From positions 4,695,001 through 4,759,000 of the forward strand of contig NZ_JACHMI010000001.1 in NCBI RefSeq assembly GCF_014207985.1: a stretch of 64,000 bases of DNA, given 5' to 3'. Under the pieces are notes generated by a model, which did not search any database, was not told where the DNA came from, and saw only the letters and a list, made by a program, of their open reading frames with translations. The DNA is from Nonomuraea rubra (GTDB lineage: Bacteria; Actinomycetota; Actinomycetes; Streptosporangiales; Streptosporangiaceae). Every line of letters starts with the position of its first letter. Positions within the stretch are counted from its first letter, which is position 1. This document shows, piece by piece, positions 1-9,105 of the stretch. Both the position numbers and the translations under genes were made by a program.

Positions 1-1188
1 CTGTCCGGGCCGTACGCCACCCTCCTGCTGGCCGGGCTCGGCGCCCGCGTCATCAAGGTGGAGAACCCGCTGACCGGCGGCGACAGCTCCCGCGACAACT
101 CCCCCTACGTGGGCGCCGGCGGGCTCACCACCGTCCGACGCGAGCCGGACGACATGTCGGTGTCGATGCTGCTGCGCGGGCGTAACAAGAGCAGTGTCAC
201 CCTCAACCTCAAGCACCCCAAGGCCCGCGACGTCCTGGCGGGGCTCGTCCGGCACGCCGACGTCATGGTCGACAACTACAGCGCGGGCGTCACGGCCCGG
301 CTCGGCATCGGCCACGACTGGGCGAGCATGATCAACCCGCGCATCGTGTGCACCTCCATCAGCGGCTTCGGCGCGCAGGGCGGGCCCGGCTCGGGCAAGG
401 CGATGGACACGATCGTGCAGGCGCTCAGCGGCGTGATGATGACCGCCGGCGCGCCCGGCGAGCCGCCCGTCCGGTTCGGGCTGCCCGTGGGCGACCTGCT
501 CGCCCCGCTCTACGCGGTGATCGGCACGCTGGCCGCCGTCCTCCAGGCCGACGCCACCGGGCGCGGGCAGCACGTGGACGTCTCCATGCTGGGCGCGCTC
601 ACCTCGCTGGTCGCCTGCGAGCCGTTCGACGCCTACGAACGGCTCGGCCTGCCCGCCCGCACCGGCGCCACCGTGCCCCGGCTGGCGCCGTTCGGCACGT
701 TCCCGGCGGCGGACGGGTGGTTCGCGCTGTGCGGGCCGACCGACGCCTTCGCCCGCGGCCTGTTCGCGGCGATGGGACGCGACGACCTGGCCGCGGATCC
801 GCGCTTCGCCACCCGGGACGCCCGCGTGGCCGCCGCGGACGAGCTGCACGGGATGATCGCGGCGTGGGCGGCGGACCGGCCGCTGGCCGAGGTGCTCGAC
901 CTGCTCGCCCGGCACGGGGTGCCCGCCGCCGAGGTCCGGGACCCCGCCGCCGCCGTACGCGACCCGCTCGTGCTCGAACGGGCGGAGGTGGTGCCGCTGG
1001 AGCACCCGAGGCATGGGGACGTGGCGGGGCTGGTGGGGACCGGCGTCCCGATCCGCTTCTCGGCGGCCGAGGCCGCGCTCGACGGGCCCGCGCCCGGGCT
1101 GGGGGAGCACAACGGGGAGATCTACGGCGGGATGCTCGGGTACACCGACGACGAGCTGAAGGCGCTGGCCGAGGACGGGGTGATCTGA
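1..1188 (+). CDS. CaiB/BaiF family III CoA transferase (5' end outside window)
   Basis: The frame is open from base 1, so the gene starts upstream and about 396 codons are visible. Family III enzymes move CoA between an acyl-CoA and a free acid. The visible part starts at the Rossmann-like stretch LLLAGLGARVIKVENP. It carries AMDTIVQALSG, where the Asp aligns with the catalytic Asp of formyl-CoA transferase, and GRGQHVDVSM, typical of the second half of the fold. The C-terminus is intact. The stop is followed one base later by the GTG of a dehydratase-like gene, so the two are co-transcribed. Context suggests activation of a hydroxy acid to its CoA ester for the next two proteins. The family is clear; the substrate cannot be read from sequence. 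Confidence 0.9.
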   Translation: MSGPYATLLLAGLGARVIKVENPLTGGDSSRDNSPYVGAGGLTTVRREPDDMSVSMLLRGRNKSSVTLNLKHPKARDVLAGLVRHADVMVDNYSAGVTARLGIGHDWASMINPRIVCTSISGFGAQGGPGSGKAMDTIVQALSGVMMTAGAPGEPPVRFGLPVGDLLAPLYAVIGTLAAVLQADATGRGQHVDVSMLGALTSLVACEPFDAYERLGLPARTGATVPRLAPFGTFPAADGWFALCGPTDAFARGLFAAMGRDDLAADPRFATRDARVAAADELHGMIAAWAADRPLAEVLDLLARHGVPAAEVRDPAAAVRDPLVLERAEVVPLEHPRHGDVAGLVGTGVPIRFSAAEAALDGPAPGLGEHNGEIYGGMLGYTDDELKALAEDGVI

Positions 1189-1189
1189 C

Positions 1190-2272
1190 GTGCTCCCGGC
1201 CCTGGCGGCCATGGAGGCGGCCTACGCCCGGCCGCGCCACCCCGACGGACGGGACACCGCAGCCGGCGGCAGGCCGATGGTGGGCTATGTCGGTGCTGAC
1301 GTGCCCGTTGAGCTGCTGACCGCCGCCGGGCTCCACGCCGTGCGCCTCACCGGCGACCCGCGTGGGGACTCCGCGCTCGGGGACCGCTACCTGGGCCGGG
1401 GCGTGGACCCGATGGCCCGGTCGATCCTCACCCGGCTGCTGACCGGGGCGTTCGGTGAGCTGGAGCGGGTCGTCGTCTCCCACGACTGCGAGGCGTCGCT
1501 GCGGCTCTTCTACGCCCTGCGCGAGCTGCGCCGGGTCGAGCCGGGCGCGGGGGTGCCGGAGGCGTACCTGGTGGACATCCTGCACCTGCCGCACCGCACC
1601 ACCGCCCGCTACAACCGGCGCAGGATCGCGGAGTTCGCGGCCCGGCTGCGAGCCTGGACCGGCCGCCCGCTCGGCCTGGCCGCCGCGATCGAGGCGCACG
1701 ACGAGCGCCGCCGCCTGCTGGCCGCCGTCGCCGGGCTGCGCCGCGCCGTGCCCGCCCGCCTCACGGGGCGGCAGTTCCTGGCCGTGGCCAACGCCGCCCT
1801 GGCCCTGGACGAGCACATCGCCCGGCTCCGGGAGCTGCTGGCCCAGGCCGGCCGGTTGCCGGAGCTGCACGGCCGGCGCGTCTTCCTGAGCGGCTCCGAC
1901 CACGACACCCCGCACGTGTACGAGGCCATCGAGGCGGACGGCCACGTCATCGTCGGCGAGGACCACTCCTTCGGGGACCCCCAGGCCGAGCGCCACGTCG
2001 GCACCGGCGACCTGGACGCGCTCGCCGAGCACTACCACGAATTCGGACCCACCGCCCATCGGGCGACCGCCGCCGAACGCGCTGCCCACGCCGCCATGGG
2101 CGTCCGCCGCTGCGGCGCCGACCTGTTCGTCGCCTACGCCAGGACCGGCGACGACGCGCCGGCCTGGGACTTCGCGGCGCAACGGGCCGCACTCGACATC
2201 CCGGCCGTGCTGCTGGACCGCCAGCCATACGGCCACGCCGACCTGGCCGCACTGCACAAGGAGGACGCGTGA
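1190..2272 (+). CDS. 2-hydroxyacyl-CoA dehydratase family protein, smaller subunit-like, cysteine-poor
   Basis: This 360-residue protein resembles the D (HgdB/BcrC-like) subunit of 2-hydroxyacyl-CoA dehydratases and benzoyl-CoA reductases. Known members bind an oxygen-sensitive [4Fe-4S] cluster through several Cys. Recognisable blocks are VVVSHDCEASLRLFYALREL (about residues 89-108) and the C-terminal GADLFVAYARTGDDAPAWDF. Only two Cys are present in the whole protein; the usual FCD-type Cys near the C-terminus is replaced by RTGDD. A classical radical dehydratase is therefore doubtful. The GTG start lies one base after the preceding stop, and the stop overlaps the next gene by 4 bp. No activator ATPase (HgdC-like) is in view. 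Confidence 0.75.
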   Translation: MLPALAAMEAAYARPRHPDGRDTAAGGRPMVGYVGADVPVELLTAAGLHAVRLTGDPRGDSALGDRYLGRGVDPMARSILTRLLTGAFGELERVVVSHDCEASLRLFYALRELRRVEPGAGVPEAYLVDILHLPHRTTARYNRRRIAEFAARLRAWTGRPLGLAAAIEAHDERRRLLAAVAGLRRAVPARLTGRQFLAVANAALALDEHIARLRELLAQAGRLPELHGRRVFLSGSDHDTPHVYEAIEADGHVIVGEDHSFGDPQAERHVGTGDLDALAEHYHEFGPTAHRATAAERAAHAAMGVRRCGADLFVAYARTGDDAPAWDFAAQRAALDIPAVLLDRQPYGHADLAALHKEDA

Positions 2273-3504
2273 AGAGGCTGGCGACGGCCACCGAGGCGAG
2301 CCGCTACCAGCGGGAGTGGTTCGCCGGCCTGCGGGCCCGGGTGGCCGGCGGGGAGCCGCTGGCCGTGGTCAACGCCGACGTGCCGCACGAGATCTTCCGC
2401 GCCATGGACATCCCGTACGTCGTCAGCCAGTGGTGGGCCTCGGTCATCGCCGCCAAGCAACGCTCCGGCCACTACCTGGAGCTGCTGCGGCAGCGCGGCC
2501 TGCCCGACCACTCCGAGCAGTACAACGCGCTCACCCTCGCCTCCGCCCTCGACCCGGACGAGGGCCCGTGGGGCGGCCTGCCCAAACCGGCCATCGTGGT
2601 CGGCGACGCCTCCGGCGACGTCACCCGCAAGATCTTCGACCTCTGGGGCCGCGAGCCCGGCGTCACCTTCTACCCCCTGGAGAGCGCGGCCGGGAACGAG
2701 GTGCCGGCCAACTGGTGGGAGCTGATGCCGCACCGCTGGGAGCAGGCCATCGGCCCGGCCCGGCTCGACCTGCTCACCGCCGAGCTGGAGAACCTCGTCA
2801 GGTTCCTGGAGACCACCACCGGCAGGCGCTTCCGCGAGTCCCGCTTCCGCGAGGTGATGGCCCTGGTCAACGAGCAGGAGGAGTGGAACAGGCGGACCCG
2901 CGACCTCATCGCCCGCACCCGTCCGGCCCCGATCTCCGTCGCCGACGGCATCCCCGGCGTGATGCTCCCGCAGTGGCACCGCGGCACGGAATGGGCCCGC
3001 GACGCCGCCCGCCGCTTCCACGACGAGGTACGCGAGCGGGTGGACGCCGGGCACGCGGTGTGCCCGGGGGAGCGCGCCAGGCTGATGTGGATCGGCCGCG
3101 GCCTCTGGTACGACATGGGCTTCTACCAGCGCTTCCAGGACGAGTACGGCGCCGTCTTCGTCTGGTCGATGTACCTGGCCATCGCCGCCGACGGCTACAT
3201 CCGCTACGGCGACGACCCCATGCGCGCCCTGGCCGCCCGCTTCGCCGCCTTCACCGACCAGCTCTACACCCCGCCCTGGTCCAGCGAGTGGTACGTCAAG
3301 GAGGCCAGGCTGCACGGCATCGACGGCGTGGTGCACCTGGTCTCCGACGACCCGCGCGGCAGCTACTTCACCGCGCGGGCGCTGGAGTCGGCGGGCTTCC
3401 CCGTCATCGAGATCGAGGCCGACAACGTCGACGCCCGCACCTACGACGGCGACCGGGTGGCGGCCCGCATCGGCCACTGGCTGGAGGACGCCGTCCTGCG
3501 CTGA
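2269..3504 (+). CDS. 2-hydroxyacyl-CoA dehydratase family protein, larger subunit-like, cysteine-poor
   Basis: This 411-residue protein is the probable partner of the preceding one, resembling HgdA/BcrB-type subunits: an N-terminal YQREWFAGLRARV segment, a central substrate-binding half, and a C-terminal half ending in GIDGVVHLVSDDPRGSYF and FPVIEIEADNVDARTYD. The stretch VIEIEADNVDART matches the late motif of these subunits. I count a single Cys (AVCPGE), whereas cluster-carrying homologues have three or more. The start codon overlaps the previous stop (GTGA), so translation is coupled and a heterodimer is likely. The function is probably CoA-ester related but not necessarily dehydration. 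It converges on the ABC transporter 65 bp downstream. Confidence 0.75.
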   Translation: MKRLATATEASRYQREWFAGLRARVAGGEPLAVVNADVPHEIFRAMDIPYVVSQWWASVIAAKQRSGHYLELLRQRGLPDHSEQYNALTLASALDPDEGPWGGLPKPAIVVGDASGDVTRKIFDLWGREPGVTFYPLESAAGNEVPANWWELMPHRWEQAIGPARLDLLTAELENLVRFLETTTGRRFRESRFREVMALVNEQEEWNRRTRDLIARTRPAPISVADGIPGVMLPQWHRGTEWARDAARRFHDEVRERVDAGHAVCPGERARLMWIGRGLWYDMGFYQRFQDEYGAVFVWSMYLAIAADGYIRYGDDPMRALAARFAAFTDQLYTPPWSSEWYVKEARLHGIDGVVHLVSDDPRGSYFTARALESAGFPVIEIEADNVDARTYDGDRVAARIGHWLEDAVLR

Positions 3505-3569
3505 CCCGCCCGCCCCGAGCCACCCGCCACGCCGGGCGCGGGACCGCGACCCGCCACGGCACCTGCCCC

Positions 3570-4697
3570 CTACGCGGGGAGCATCCGCAGCCGCTCAGGG
3601 GTCACGCTCACCCACACCTCCTCCGCCTCGCCCTCCGACCCGTCCGACCACAGCCGGCACGCCAGGCCCTCCCCGTCGAGGTGGTGCTCGAGGTGCGGCC
3701 CGGCGAACATGGAGATCCGCCGCCGGGCCCGCCACCGGTTGGCTCCGTCCGGCTCGCCCTCGCTCATCCGGCCGTGCTCGGGCCGCCACACCGCCACCCC
3801 GGCCGCGCCGGGCCGCAGCCCCGGCCCCGCCACCCCGGTCAGCGCCCCGAACGGGGCACGCAGCACGGCCCGGTCGCCGGAGACCTCGACGACCTCGCCG
3901 GGGATCTCGTTGGCGATGCCGACGAAGCCGGCCACGTACCGGGTGGCGGGCCGGTCGTAGATCTCGCGCGGCGGCGCGAGCTGCTCGACCCGCCCCTCCC
4001 GCATGACGGCGATGCGGGAGGCCAGCTCCATCGCCTCGGTCTGGTCGTGGGTGACGTACACGGCGGCGAAGCCGAGCCTGCGCTGCATGGCCAGCAGCTC
4101 GACGCGCAGCCGCTCGCGTACCTTGGCGTCCACGTTGGACAGCGGCTCGTCGAACAGGATCAGCCCGTCCCCGGCCACCAGCGCCCGGGCCAGGGCCACC
4201 CGCTGCTGCTGGCCGCCGCTCATCTCGCCGGGGTGCTGCCTGGCCAGCTCGGGGATGCCCACCAGCTCCAGCGCCTCTCCCACGCGGGCGGCGACCTCGT
4301 CCCGGCCGGGACGGCCGCCGCGCCGGCTGAGCAGCGGGTAGGCCACGTTGTCGAACACGGACATGTGCGGCCACAGCGCGTACGACTGGAACATCATGCT
4401 CAGCCCCCGCCGCTCGGGCGGGACGTCCAGCCCGCGCGCCGGGTCGAAGACGGCCCGGCCGCCGATCTCCACCAGCCCCGCGTCCGGCCGTTCCAGGCCG
4501 GCGATGGAACGCAGCAGCGTCGTCTTGCCGCAGCCGCTCGGCCCCAGCAGCACGAGGATCTCGGCCGGGGCCACCTCCAGGGACACGCCGTCCACGGCCG
4601 CCGCGAGCGTGCGGTCGGCCCGCCGGAAGTGCTTGCGCACGCCGTCGAGCCGGACGACGGACGTCGTGGTGGCTCGCCTGGGAATGGTCTCCTGCAT
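3570..4697 (-). CDS. ABC importer ATP-binding protein (ferric/phosphonate/spermidine type)
   Basis: This 375-residue ATPase energises the importer formed with the two upstream genes. Visible motifs are Walker A GPSGCGKTT, signature MSGGQQQR, Walker B LILFDEPLSNVDA and the switch His in VYVTHD. A C-terminal TOBE-like region of about 120 residues is typical of FbpC/PotA/CysA importers. The start was taken at ATG 4697 (MQETIPRR), although the frame stays open much further upstream, because the permease stop lies only 9 bases before it and the normal N-terminus begins there. It is the last gene of a three-gene operon (binding protein, permease, ATPase). Substrate is not settled; Fe(III), phosphonate and thiamine systems share this architecture. 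Confidence 0.93.
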   Translation of the reverse strand: MQETIPRRATTTSVVRLDGVRKHFRRADRTLAAAVDGVSLEVAPAEILVLLGPSGCGKTTLLRSIAGLERPDAGLVEIGGRAVFDPARGLDVPPERRGLSMMFQSYALWPHMSVFDNVAYPLLSRRGGRPGRDEVAARVGEALELVGIPELARQHPGEMSGGQQQRVALARALVAGDGLILFDEPLSNVDAKVRERLRVELLAMQRRLGFAAVYVTHDQTEAMELASRIAVMREGRVEQLAPPREIYDRPATRYVAGFVGIANEIPGEVVEVSGDRAVLRAPFGALTGVAGPGLRPGAAGVAVWRPEHGRMSEGEPDGANRWRARRRISMFAGPHLEHHLDGEGLACRLWSDGSEGEAEEVWVSVTPERLRMLPA

Positions 4698-4705
4698 CGA
4701 AGTCC

Positions 4706-6394
4706 TCAGAGCTGGGTTCGGGAGAGGGGGGAGGCGCCGCGCCGCCGCGCGTACCAGGTGACGGGGAGCACCACCAGCGAGGTGGCCAGCGTCAGCAGGA
4801 CCGAGATCGCGCCGAGCATGGCGTAGTCGCCGTTGGCGAACACCTCGAGGATGCGGAAGCCCACCACCTCGTTGTCGGTGCCGGCCAGGATCGCCGAGGC
4901 GCTGATGTCCCCGGCGATGGTGACGAACAGCAGCGCCCACCCGGCCAGCAGGCCCGGCGCCATGAGCGGCAGCGTGATCCGGCGGAACGTGCGCGCCTGG
5001 CCCGCGCCGCTGATCCGGGAGGCGTCGGTGAGCTCGGGCGCCACCTGCCCGGCCGCGGCGTCCGAGGCGGTGGTGGCCTGCGGCATGTGCAGCGACACGT
5101 ACGCGAGCACGAGGATCCACAGCGTGCCGCCCAGGTGGAACGGTGCCCCACTGAACGCCAGCACGAACCCGACCGCGATGACCAGGTGCGACAGCGTCGG
5201 CGGGAACTTGATCGCCGCGTCCACCAGCATCCCCGTGGCCCGCCCCGACCGTCTGACCAGCACCGACACCACCGCCGCCGCGAGCACCCCGATCGTCGCG
5301 CACACGACTCCCAGCAGCAGGCTGTTGACCAGCGCCTCCTGGGTGGCCGTGTCGGTGAGCGTGCGCACGACCGCGTCGAGGTTGAGCCGCGTCCAGTCGA
5401 CGGTGCCGCTCCAGAAGCCGGTCAGTGACACCAGCACCAGGGCGCCGAGTGGCAGCACCGACGTCAGCGCGAGATACGCCACGATCAGCCCCCGCACCGG
5501 GCCGCGCCACCGGCCCAGCCGCAGCGGGCGGGCCCGGGCGCCCCTGCCGCCCAGGCCGGCGGTGCGGGTGCTGCGCAGCAGCCGGGTCTGGGCGTACCAG
5601 ACGAGGGTGACGACCAGCATGACGACGAGGTTCAGGCTCACCGCCACGCCGGTCTCGGGCGGGTAGGTGAACGACAGGAGCTGCACCACCCGCACCGACA
5701 GGATGTCCAGGCCGGCCTGCGGGGCCAGGATCGCCGGGATGGAGAACAGCCCGAACCCGGTCCACACCATGAGGAGCCCGGCCGCGCCCAGGCTCGGCCG
5801 TACGGCGGGCAGCGAGATCCGGCGCAGGGTGCGCAGCGGGCCCGCGCCGCTCACCCGCGACTGCTCCTCCATGGCGGCGTCGGTGTTCCGCAGGCCGGCC
5901 GAGACGATCATGAAGACGTACGGGACCTGGTAGATGGTGTAGACGAAGATCAGGCCGTACCAGGAGTGGACGTCGATCGGGCCCTGGGTCCCGCCGAGGC
6001 CGAGGCGCAGGAGCTGGTTGAGGTAGCCGGAGCGTTCGGAGCCGAGCAGCGACCAGCCGATCGCGCCCGCGATCGGCGGCAGCAGGAACGGCACCAGCGG
6101 CACCACGTCGGTGAGCAGCCCCATGCGGGCGTCGGTGCGCTCGTTCGCCCAGGCCAGGGCGGAGCCGATCACCATCGCCGCCAGCCCGCTGCCGCCTACC
6201 ACGACCGCGGTGTGCCAGAGCAGGGTGCCCAGCCCGGCCTGGGCGAGCGTGTCGCGGATCGGCGCCAGGTCCAGCCGGCCGCCGGTGACGAACGGCCGGG
6301 CCACCACCAGGGCCAGCGGGTAGACCGCCAGCGCGCCGAGCGCGAGCGCCAGCAGCGTCCCCGCGACCTGGAAGGGGGTGAGGCGCCTGATCAC
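4706..6394 (-). CDS. ABC importer permease, two fused membrane domains (FbpB-like)
   Basis: This 562-residue integral membrane protein has two binding-protein-dependent permease domains in tandem. The coupling loops read EEQSRVSGAGPLRTLRRISLP in the first half (about residues 175-195) and TDASRISGAGQARTFRRITLP in the second (about 455-475). Each is the EAA-type loop that contacts the ATPase. About 12 hydrophobic segments are present. This fused layout is characteristic of ferric iron, thiamine and 2-aminoethylphosphonate importers. The start overlaps the stop of the binding-protein gene by 4 bp, indicating translational coupling. Confidence 0.92.
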   Translation of the reverse strand: MIRRLTPFQVAGTLLALALGALAVYPLALVVARPFVTGGRLDLAPIRDTLAQAGLGTLLWHTAVVVGGSGLAAMVIGSALAWANERTDARMGLLTDVVPLVPFLLPPIAGAIGWSLLGSERSGYLNQLLRLGLGGTQGPIDVHSWYGLIFVYTIYQVPYVFMIVSAGLRNTDAAMEEQSRVSGAGPLRTLRRISLPAVRPSLGAAGLLMVWTGFGLFSIPAILAPQAGLDILSVRVVQLLSFTYPPETGVAVSLNLVVMLVVTLVWYAQTRLLRSTRTAGLGGRGARARPLRLGRWRGPVRGLIVAYLALTSVLPLGALVLVSLTGFWSGTVDWTRLNLDAVVRTLTDTATQEALVNSLLLGVVCATIGVLAAAVVSVLVRRSGRATGMLVDAAIKFPPTLSHLVIAVGFVLAFSGAPFHLGGTLWILVLAYVSLHMPQATTASDAAAGQVAPELTDASRISGAGQARTFRRITLPLMAPGLLAGWALLFVTIAGDISASAILAGTDNEVVGFRILEVFANGDYAMLGAISVLLTLATSLVVLPVTWYARRRGASPLSRTQL

Positions 6395-7422
6395 GTCAGG
6401 CCCAGCAGGGAGGTGATGCGCTCGGCGGGCGTGCCCGACAGCTCCCGGTTGAAGGTGTAGCGGGCGGGCAGGGTGGCCGGGTCGAGCGGCGAGCCGGAGC
6501 CGGGGACCGCGTTGAGCTTCCTGTTGCCCTCCGCGCTCATCAGGTAGTGCACGAACAACCGCGCCGCGTTGGGGTGGGCGGCCTTGGCGGCCAGCCCCGG
6601 CACGATCTCCGGCCCGGTCGAGGCGGGCGGCTGCACGAACCCGACGGGCGCGCCCTTGCCCTTGAGGTCGTCGGCGATGGACTGCACGCCCGGCATGACG
6701 ATGGCCGCCTCACCCGCCGCGAGCTGCTGCGTCGCCGGCGCGGCCCCGGAGGCCACCACGGGCTGCTGCGCCTTGAGCCTGGTCAGGTACTCCTCGCCGT
6801 ACTCCTTGACGATGAGGTTCCAGAACGGGGTGTACGCGGCCGACGTCCGCGGATCCACCAGGATGATCTTCCCCTTCCACTTCGGGTCGAGGATGTCCTG
6901 CCAGTCCTTGATCGTGTCCCCGCCCTGCTGGGTGTTCACCGCGATGCCGGTCGGCTGGACCTGCACCACCGCGGTCCCGGCGTCGGGCAGCAGGTACTTG
7001 TCCGGGAAGCCGCCGGGAAAGTCGGGGATGTTCGCCTCGGCGAGCTTGACCGTCCAGCCCTTGCCCAGCGCCTCGGGCACGAACGGCGTGTAGGAGCCCA
7101 CGAACAGGTCGGCGGCCGGTCTGCCGCTCTCGGCCTCGGCGGCGAAGCGCTGGGCCAGGTCGCTGGAGGTGAGCCGGATGAACTTGACCTTGATGCCGTA
7201 CTTCGCGGTGAAGTCGTCGGAGACGGCCTTGGCGATGTTCTCCGCCGGGACGCTGTACCAGACCAGCTCGCCCTCCTTCTGCGCCGCCTCGATGAGCGTG
7301 CGCAGGGCGGGGGAGGCGTCGGCGGGGACGGACGCGCCACCGCCGGTGCCGGAGGAGCCGCAGCCGGCGGCCAGGAGCAGGGCGGCGCAGGCGATGAGGG
7401 CGGAACGGAGCCGAAATTTCAT
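6391..7422 (-). CDS. Extracellular solute-binding lipoprotein of the ABC importer
   Basis: A 343-residue substrate-binding protein of the ferric-type (SBP family 1) class. The start is ATG 7422 (MKFRLRSALIACAALLLAAGCGSSG), which gives a clean lipoprotein signal with Cys at about 20. It is preceded by GGAG six bases upstream; a longer upstream extension in the same frame has no such logic. The mature part shows EGELVWYSVPAENIAKA, DLFVGSYTPFVPEAL and GVQSIADDLKGKGAPVGFVQP, which are hinge and pocket regions of this family. No adjacent Tyr pair typical of Fe(III) ligation is obvious, so another ligand (a phosphonate, a carboxylate or an organic cation) remains possible. Confidence 0.92.
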   Translation of the reverse strand: MKFRLRSALIACAALLLAAGCGSSGTGGGASVPADASPALRTLIEAAQKEGELVWYSVPAENIAKAVSDDFTAKYGIKVKFIRLTSSDLAQRFAAEAESGRPAADLFVGSYTPFVPEALGKGWTVKLAEANIPDFPGGFPDKYLLPDAGTAVVQVQPTGIAVNTQQGGDTIKDWQDILDPKWKGKIILVDPRTSAAYTPFWNLIVKEYGEEYLTRLKAQQPVVASGAAPATQQLAAGEAAIVMPGVQSIADDLKGKGAPVGFVQPPASTGPEIVPGLAAKAAHPNAARLFVHYLMSAEGNRKLNAVPGSGSPLDPATLPARYTFNRELSGTPAERITSLLGLT

Positions 7423-7468
7423 GGTGTCTCCGGTAGTCAGGAGGCGTCGCGCCCGGAGGATTCCCATA

Positions 7469-7497
7469 TATGTAACACAATCCTCATCGACCGTAAA
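7469..7497 (-). promoter_or_regulatory. Possible promoter of the ABC importer operon
   Basis: In an AT-rich patch 47-75 bases before the binding-protein start the minus strand reads TTTACG (7497-7492), 17 bases, then TACATA (7474-7469). The spacing is ideal, but the -10 match is only partial. Confidence 0.35.
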
Positions 7498-7730
7498 TAA
7501 TGTGCCGTTCGAAATATGCGCCATCCCTGCCCTGGCCTGTCAGACCGCGAGAACGGCTCCCGCACTCAGCCGCCGCTCTCGTGTGGCGGCTTCGTTGACG
7601 GAGGTCACGGCACTGTCATCCGTACGACCCAGGTCCACATCGGCGGCGGCCCAGGGTCTACAACCCGCACCCCGTCACGCTCGACCTGGCTCCGATGACA
7701 GGCACCCCGCCGCGCCGGTGAACTGGACCC

Positions 7731-8978
7731 ATGATCGAGTTCGACAAGCACAGGCTCGCCGCCGCCCTCGCGGGCCTCGCGCTGCTCGCGACCGCCTGCG
7801 GGGGCGTGGACACCGCGGGGGTGACCTCCGGCGCCGTGGTCGCCCTCGACCGGGCCCCGCTCGCCGACGCCGCCGCCAACCGGGTGGTCGGCATCGGCGA
7901 GGCCACCCACGGCAACAAGGAGTTCGTCCAGGCCCGCACGCTGATCATCCAGCGGCTGGTACGGGAGCACGGCTTCCGCACGGTCGCCCTGGAGGCCGAC
8001 TTCGGCGGCACGGCCGTCGCCGACGACTACGTCGTCAAGGGCCAGGGCACCGCGGAGCAGGCGGCCACCGCGCTCGGTTTCGACATCTACCGCACCCGCG
8101 AGACGGCCGGCCTGCTGCGCTGGATCCACGACCACAACGCGACCGCCGCCGACGCCGACAAGGTCCGCCTCTACGGCTTCGACATGCAGCGCTACGACCG
8201 CAACAAGGAGCGGCTGCTGCGCTACCTCGCCACGGTCGAGCCCGCCCAGGCCCAGCAGGCCGGACAGGAGCTGGCCGGCCTCACCGACGCCACCAGGTCC
8301 ACGCAGGACGAGGCGAAGGTCGAGGCCGGCGCCGCCGCGGCCGAGCGGATCGCCGCCCGCATGCGCGAGCACGAGGACGCGTACGTCCAGCGCAGCTCCC
8401 CTGAGTCGTTCGCCGTCGCGCTGCACCACGCGGAGACGATCGGCCGCGGCGCGCGGCTGCGGCTCTCCGGGCTCGACTACGCGAGCAAGCGGGACGCCTG
8501 GATGGCCGAGGCCGTCGAGTGGATCGCCGGGCGCGGCCGCCAGAAGCTCATCCTGGCCGGTCACAACGGTCACCTCGACAAGACAGGGGCCGCGTTCTCC
8601 TTCGAGTCGATGGGGCGGCGCCTGGCCAGGACGTACGGGGACGACTACTTCGCCATCGGCACCGAGTTCGGCACCAGCACCTTCCTCAGCCGCGACGACT
8701 CCTCCGGCGGGCGCGCGCGGTTCACCGTGAGCCACGACACGCCCCTGGCCGGGCTGTTCGGCGCCGAGCCGCTGGGTTACGTGAATCTGGCGCAGGCGTC
8801 GGCCACGCCCGCCAACCGCCGGCTGCTCGGCTCGGAGCTGCGCATGGGCAGCGTCGGCGACGGCTTCCGTTCCCTGTTCAGCGCTGTGAGCTGGATGTAC
8901 ACGGTGTCCATGGTGCCGGCGAAGGCGTACGACGCGCTGGTGTACGTGCCGCGGGCCACCCCGGTCACTCCTCTGTAG
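7731..8978 (+). CDS. Erythromycin esterase family lipoprotein
   Basis: A 415-residue protein of the Ere/succinoglycan-biosynthesis hydrolase family. Its N-terminus LAALAGLALLATACGG is a lipoprotein signal, so it would sit outside the membrane, unlike cytoplasmic EreA/EreB. Family landmarks are GIGEATHGNKEF (about residues 56-67, containing the Glu and His of the active site), ALEADFGG, LYGFDMQRYD and LILAGHNGHLDK (about 281-292, second active-site His). Resistance enzymes open the macrolide lactone, but most chromosomal homologues have unknown substrates, so macrolide resistance is only a possibility. It stands alone, divergent from the importer 308 bases away. Confidence 0.88.
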   Translation: MIEFDKHRLAAALAGLALLATACGGVDTAGVTSGAVVALDRAPLADAAANRVVGIGEATHGNKEFVQARTLIIQRLVREHGFRTVALEADFGGTAVADDYVVKGQGTAEQAATALGFDIYRTRETAGLLRWIHDHNATAADADKVRLYGFDMQRYDRNKERLLRYLATVEPAQAQQAGQELAGLTDATRSTQDEAKVEAGAAAAERIAARMREHEDAYVQRSSPESFAVALHHAETIGRGARLRLSGLDYASKRDAWMAEAVEWIAGRGRQKLILAGHNGHLDKTGAAFSFESMGRRLARTYGDDYFAIGTEFGTSTFLSRDDSSGGRARFTVSHDTPLAGLFGAEPLGYVNLAQASATPANRRLLGSELRMGSVGDGFRSLFSAVSWMYTVSMVPAKAYDALVYVPRATPVTPL

Positions 8979-9105
8979 CGGCCTGCTTCTCGTGCCGGGC
9001 GACGATCGTGTCGATCTGCAGGCTGAGCCGGGCTCCCAGCGGCCAGCCGACGTAGTGGGTGAGGAAGATGGCGATCTCGCGCGGCCAGCCGCGCGCCGAG
9101 GGCGT
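8965..9105 (-). pseudogene. Carboxymuconolactone decarboxylase-like C-terminal fragment
   Basis: On the minus strand about 45 codons read WPREIAIFLTHYVGWPLGAR followed by LSLQIDTIVARHEKQAATEE and a stop. The LTHYVGWP block is the typical C-terminal half of CMD/AhpD-like proteins. No N-terminal part exists; upstream it abuts an aldehyde dehydrogenase fragment in another frame. The stop overlaps the end of the esterase gene by 14 bp. Confidence 0.6.

Noticed and set aside
599-2257. Long open minus-strand frame of 552 codons opposite the CoA transferase and dehydratase genes
   Set aside because: It reads as low-complexity Arg/Pro/Ala/Gly text with no domain and lies opposite well-recognised genes; a GC-driven shadow.
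2316-4826. 836-codon plus-strand frame across two gene units
   Set aside because: It crosses the convergent gene end and is Arg/Pro-rich without motifs; shadow of the dehydratase and ABC genes.
7731-8978. Macrolide resistance gene (ere)
   Set aside because: The family is right, but it is a lipoprotein and most such homologues have unknown substrates; resistance cannot be claimed.
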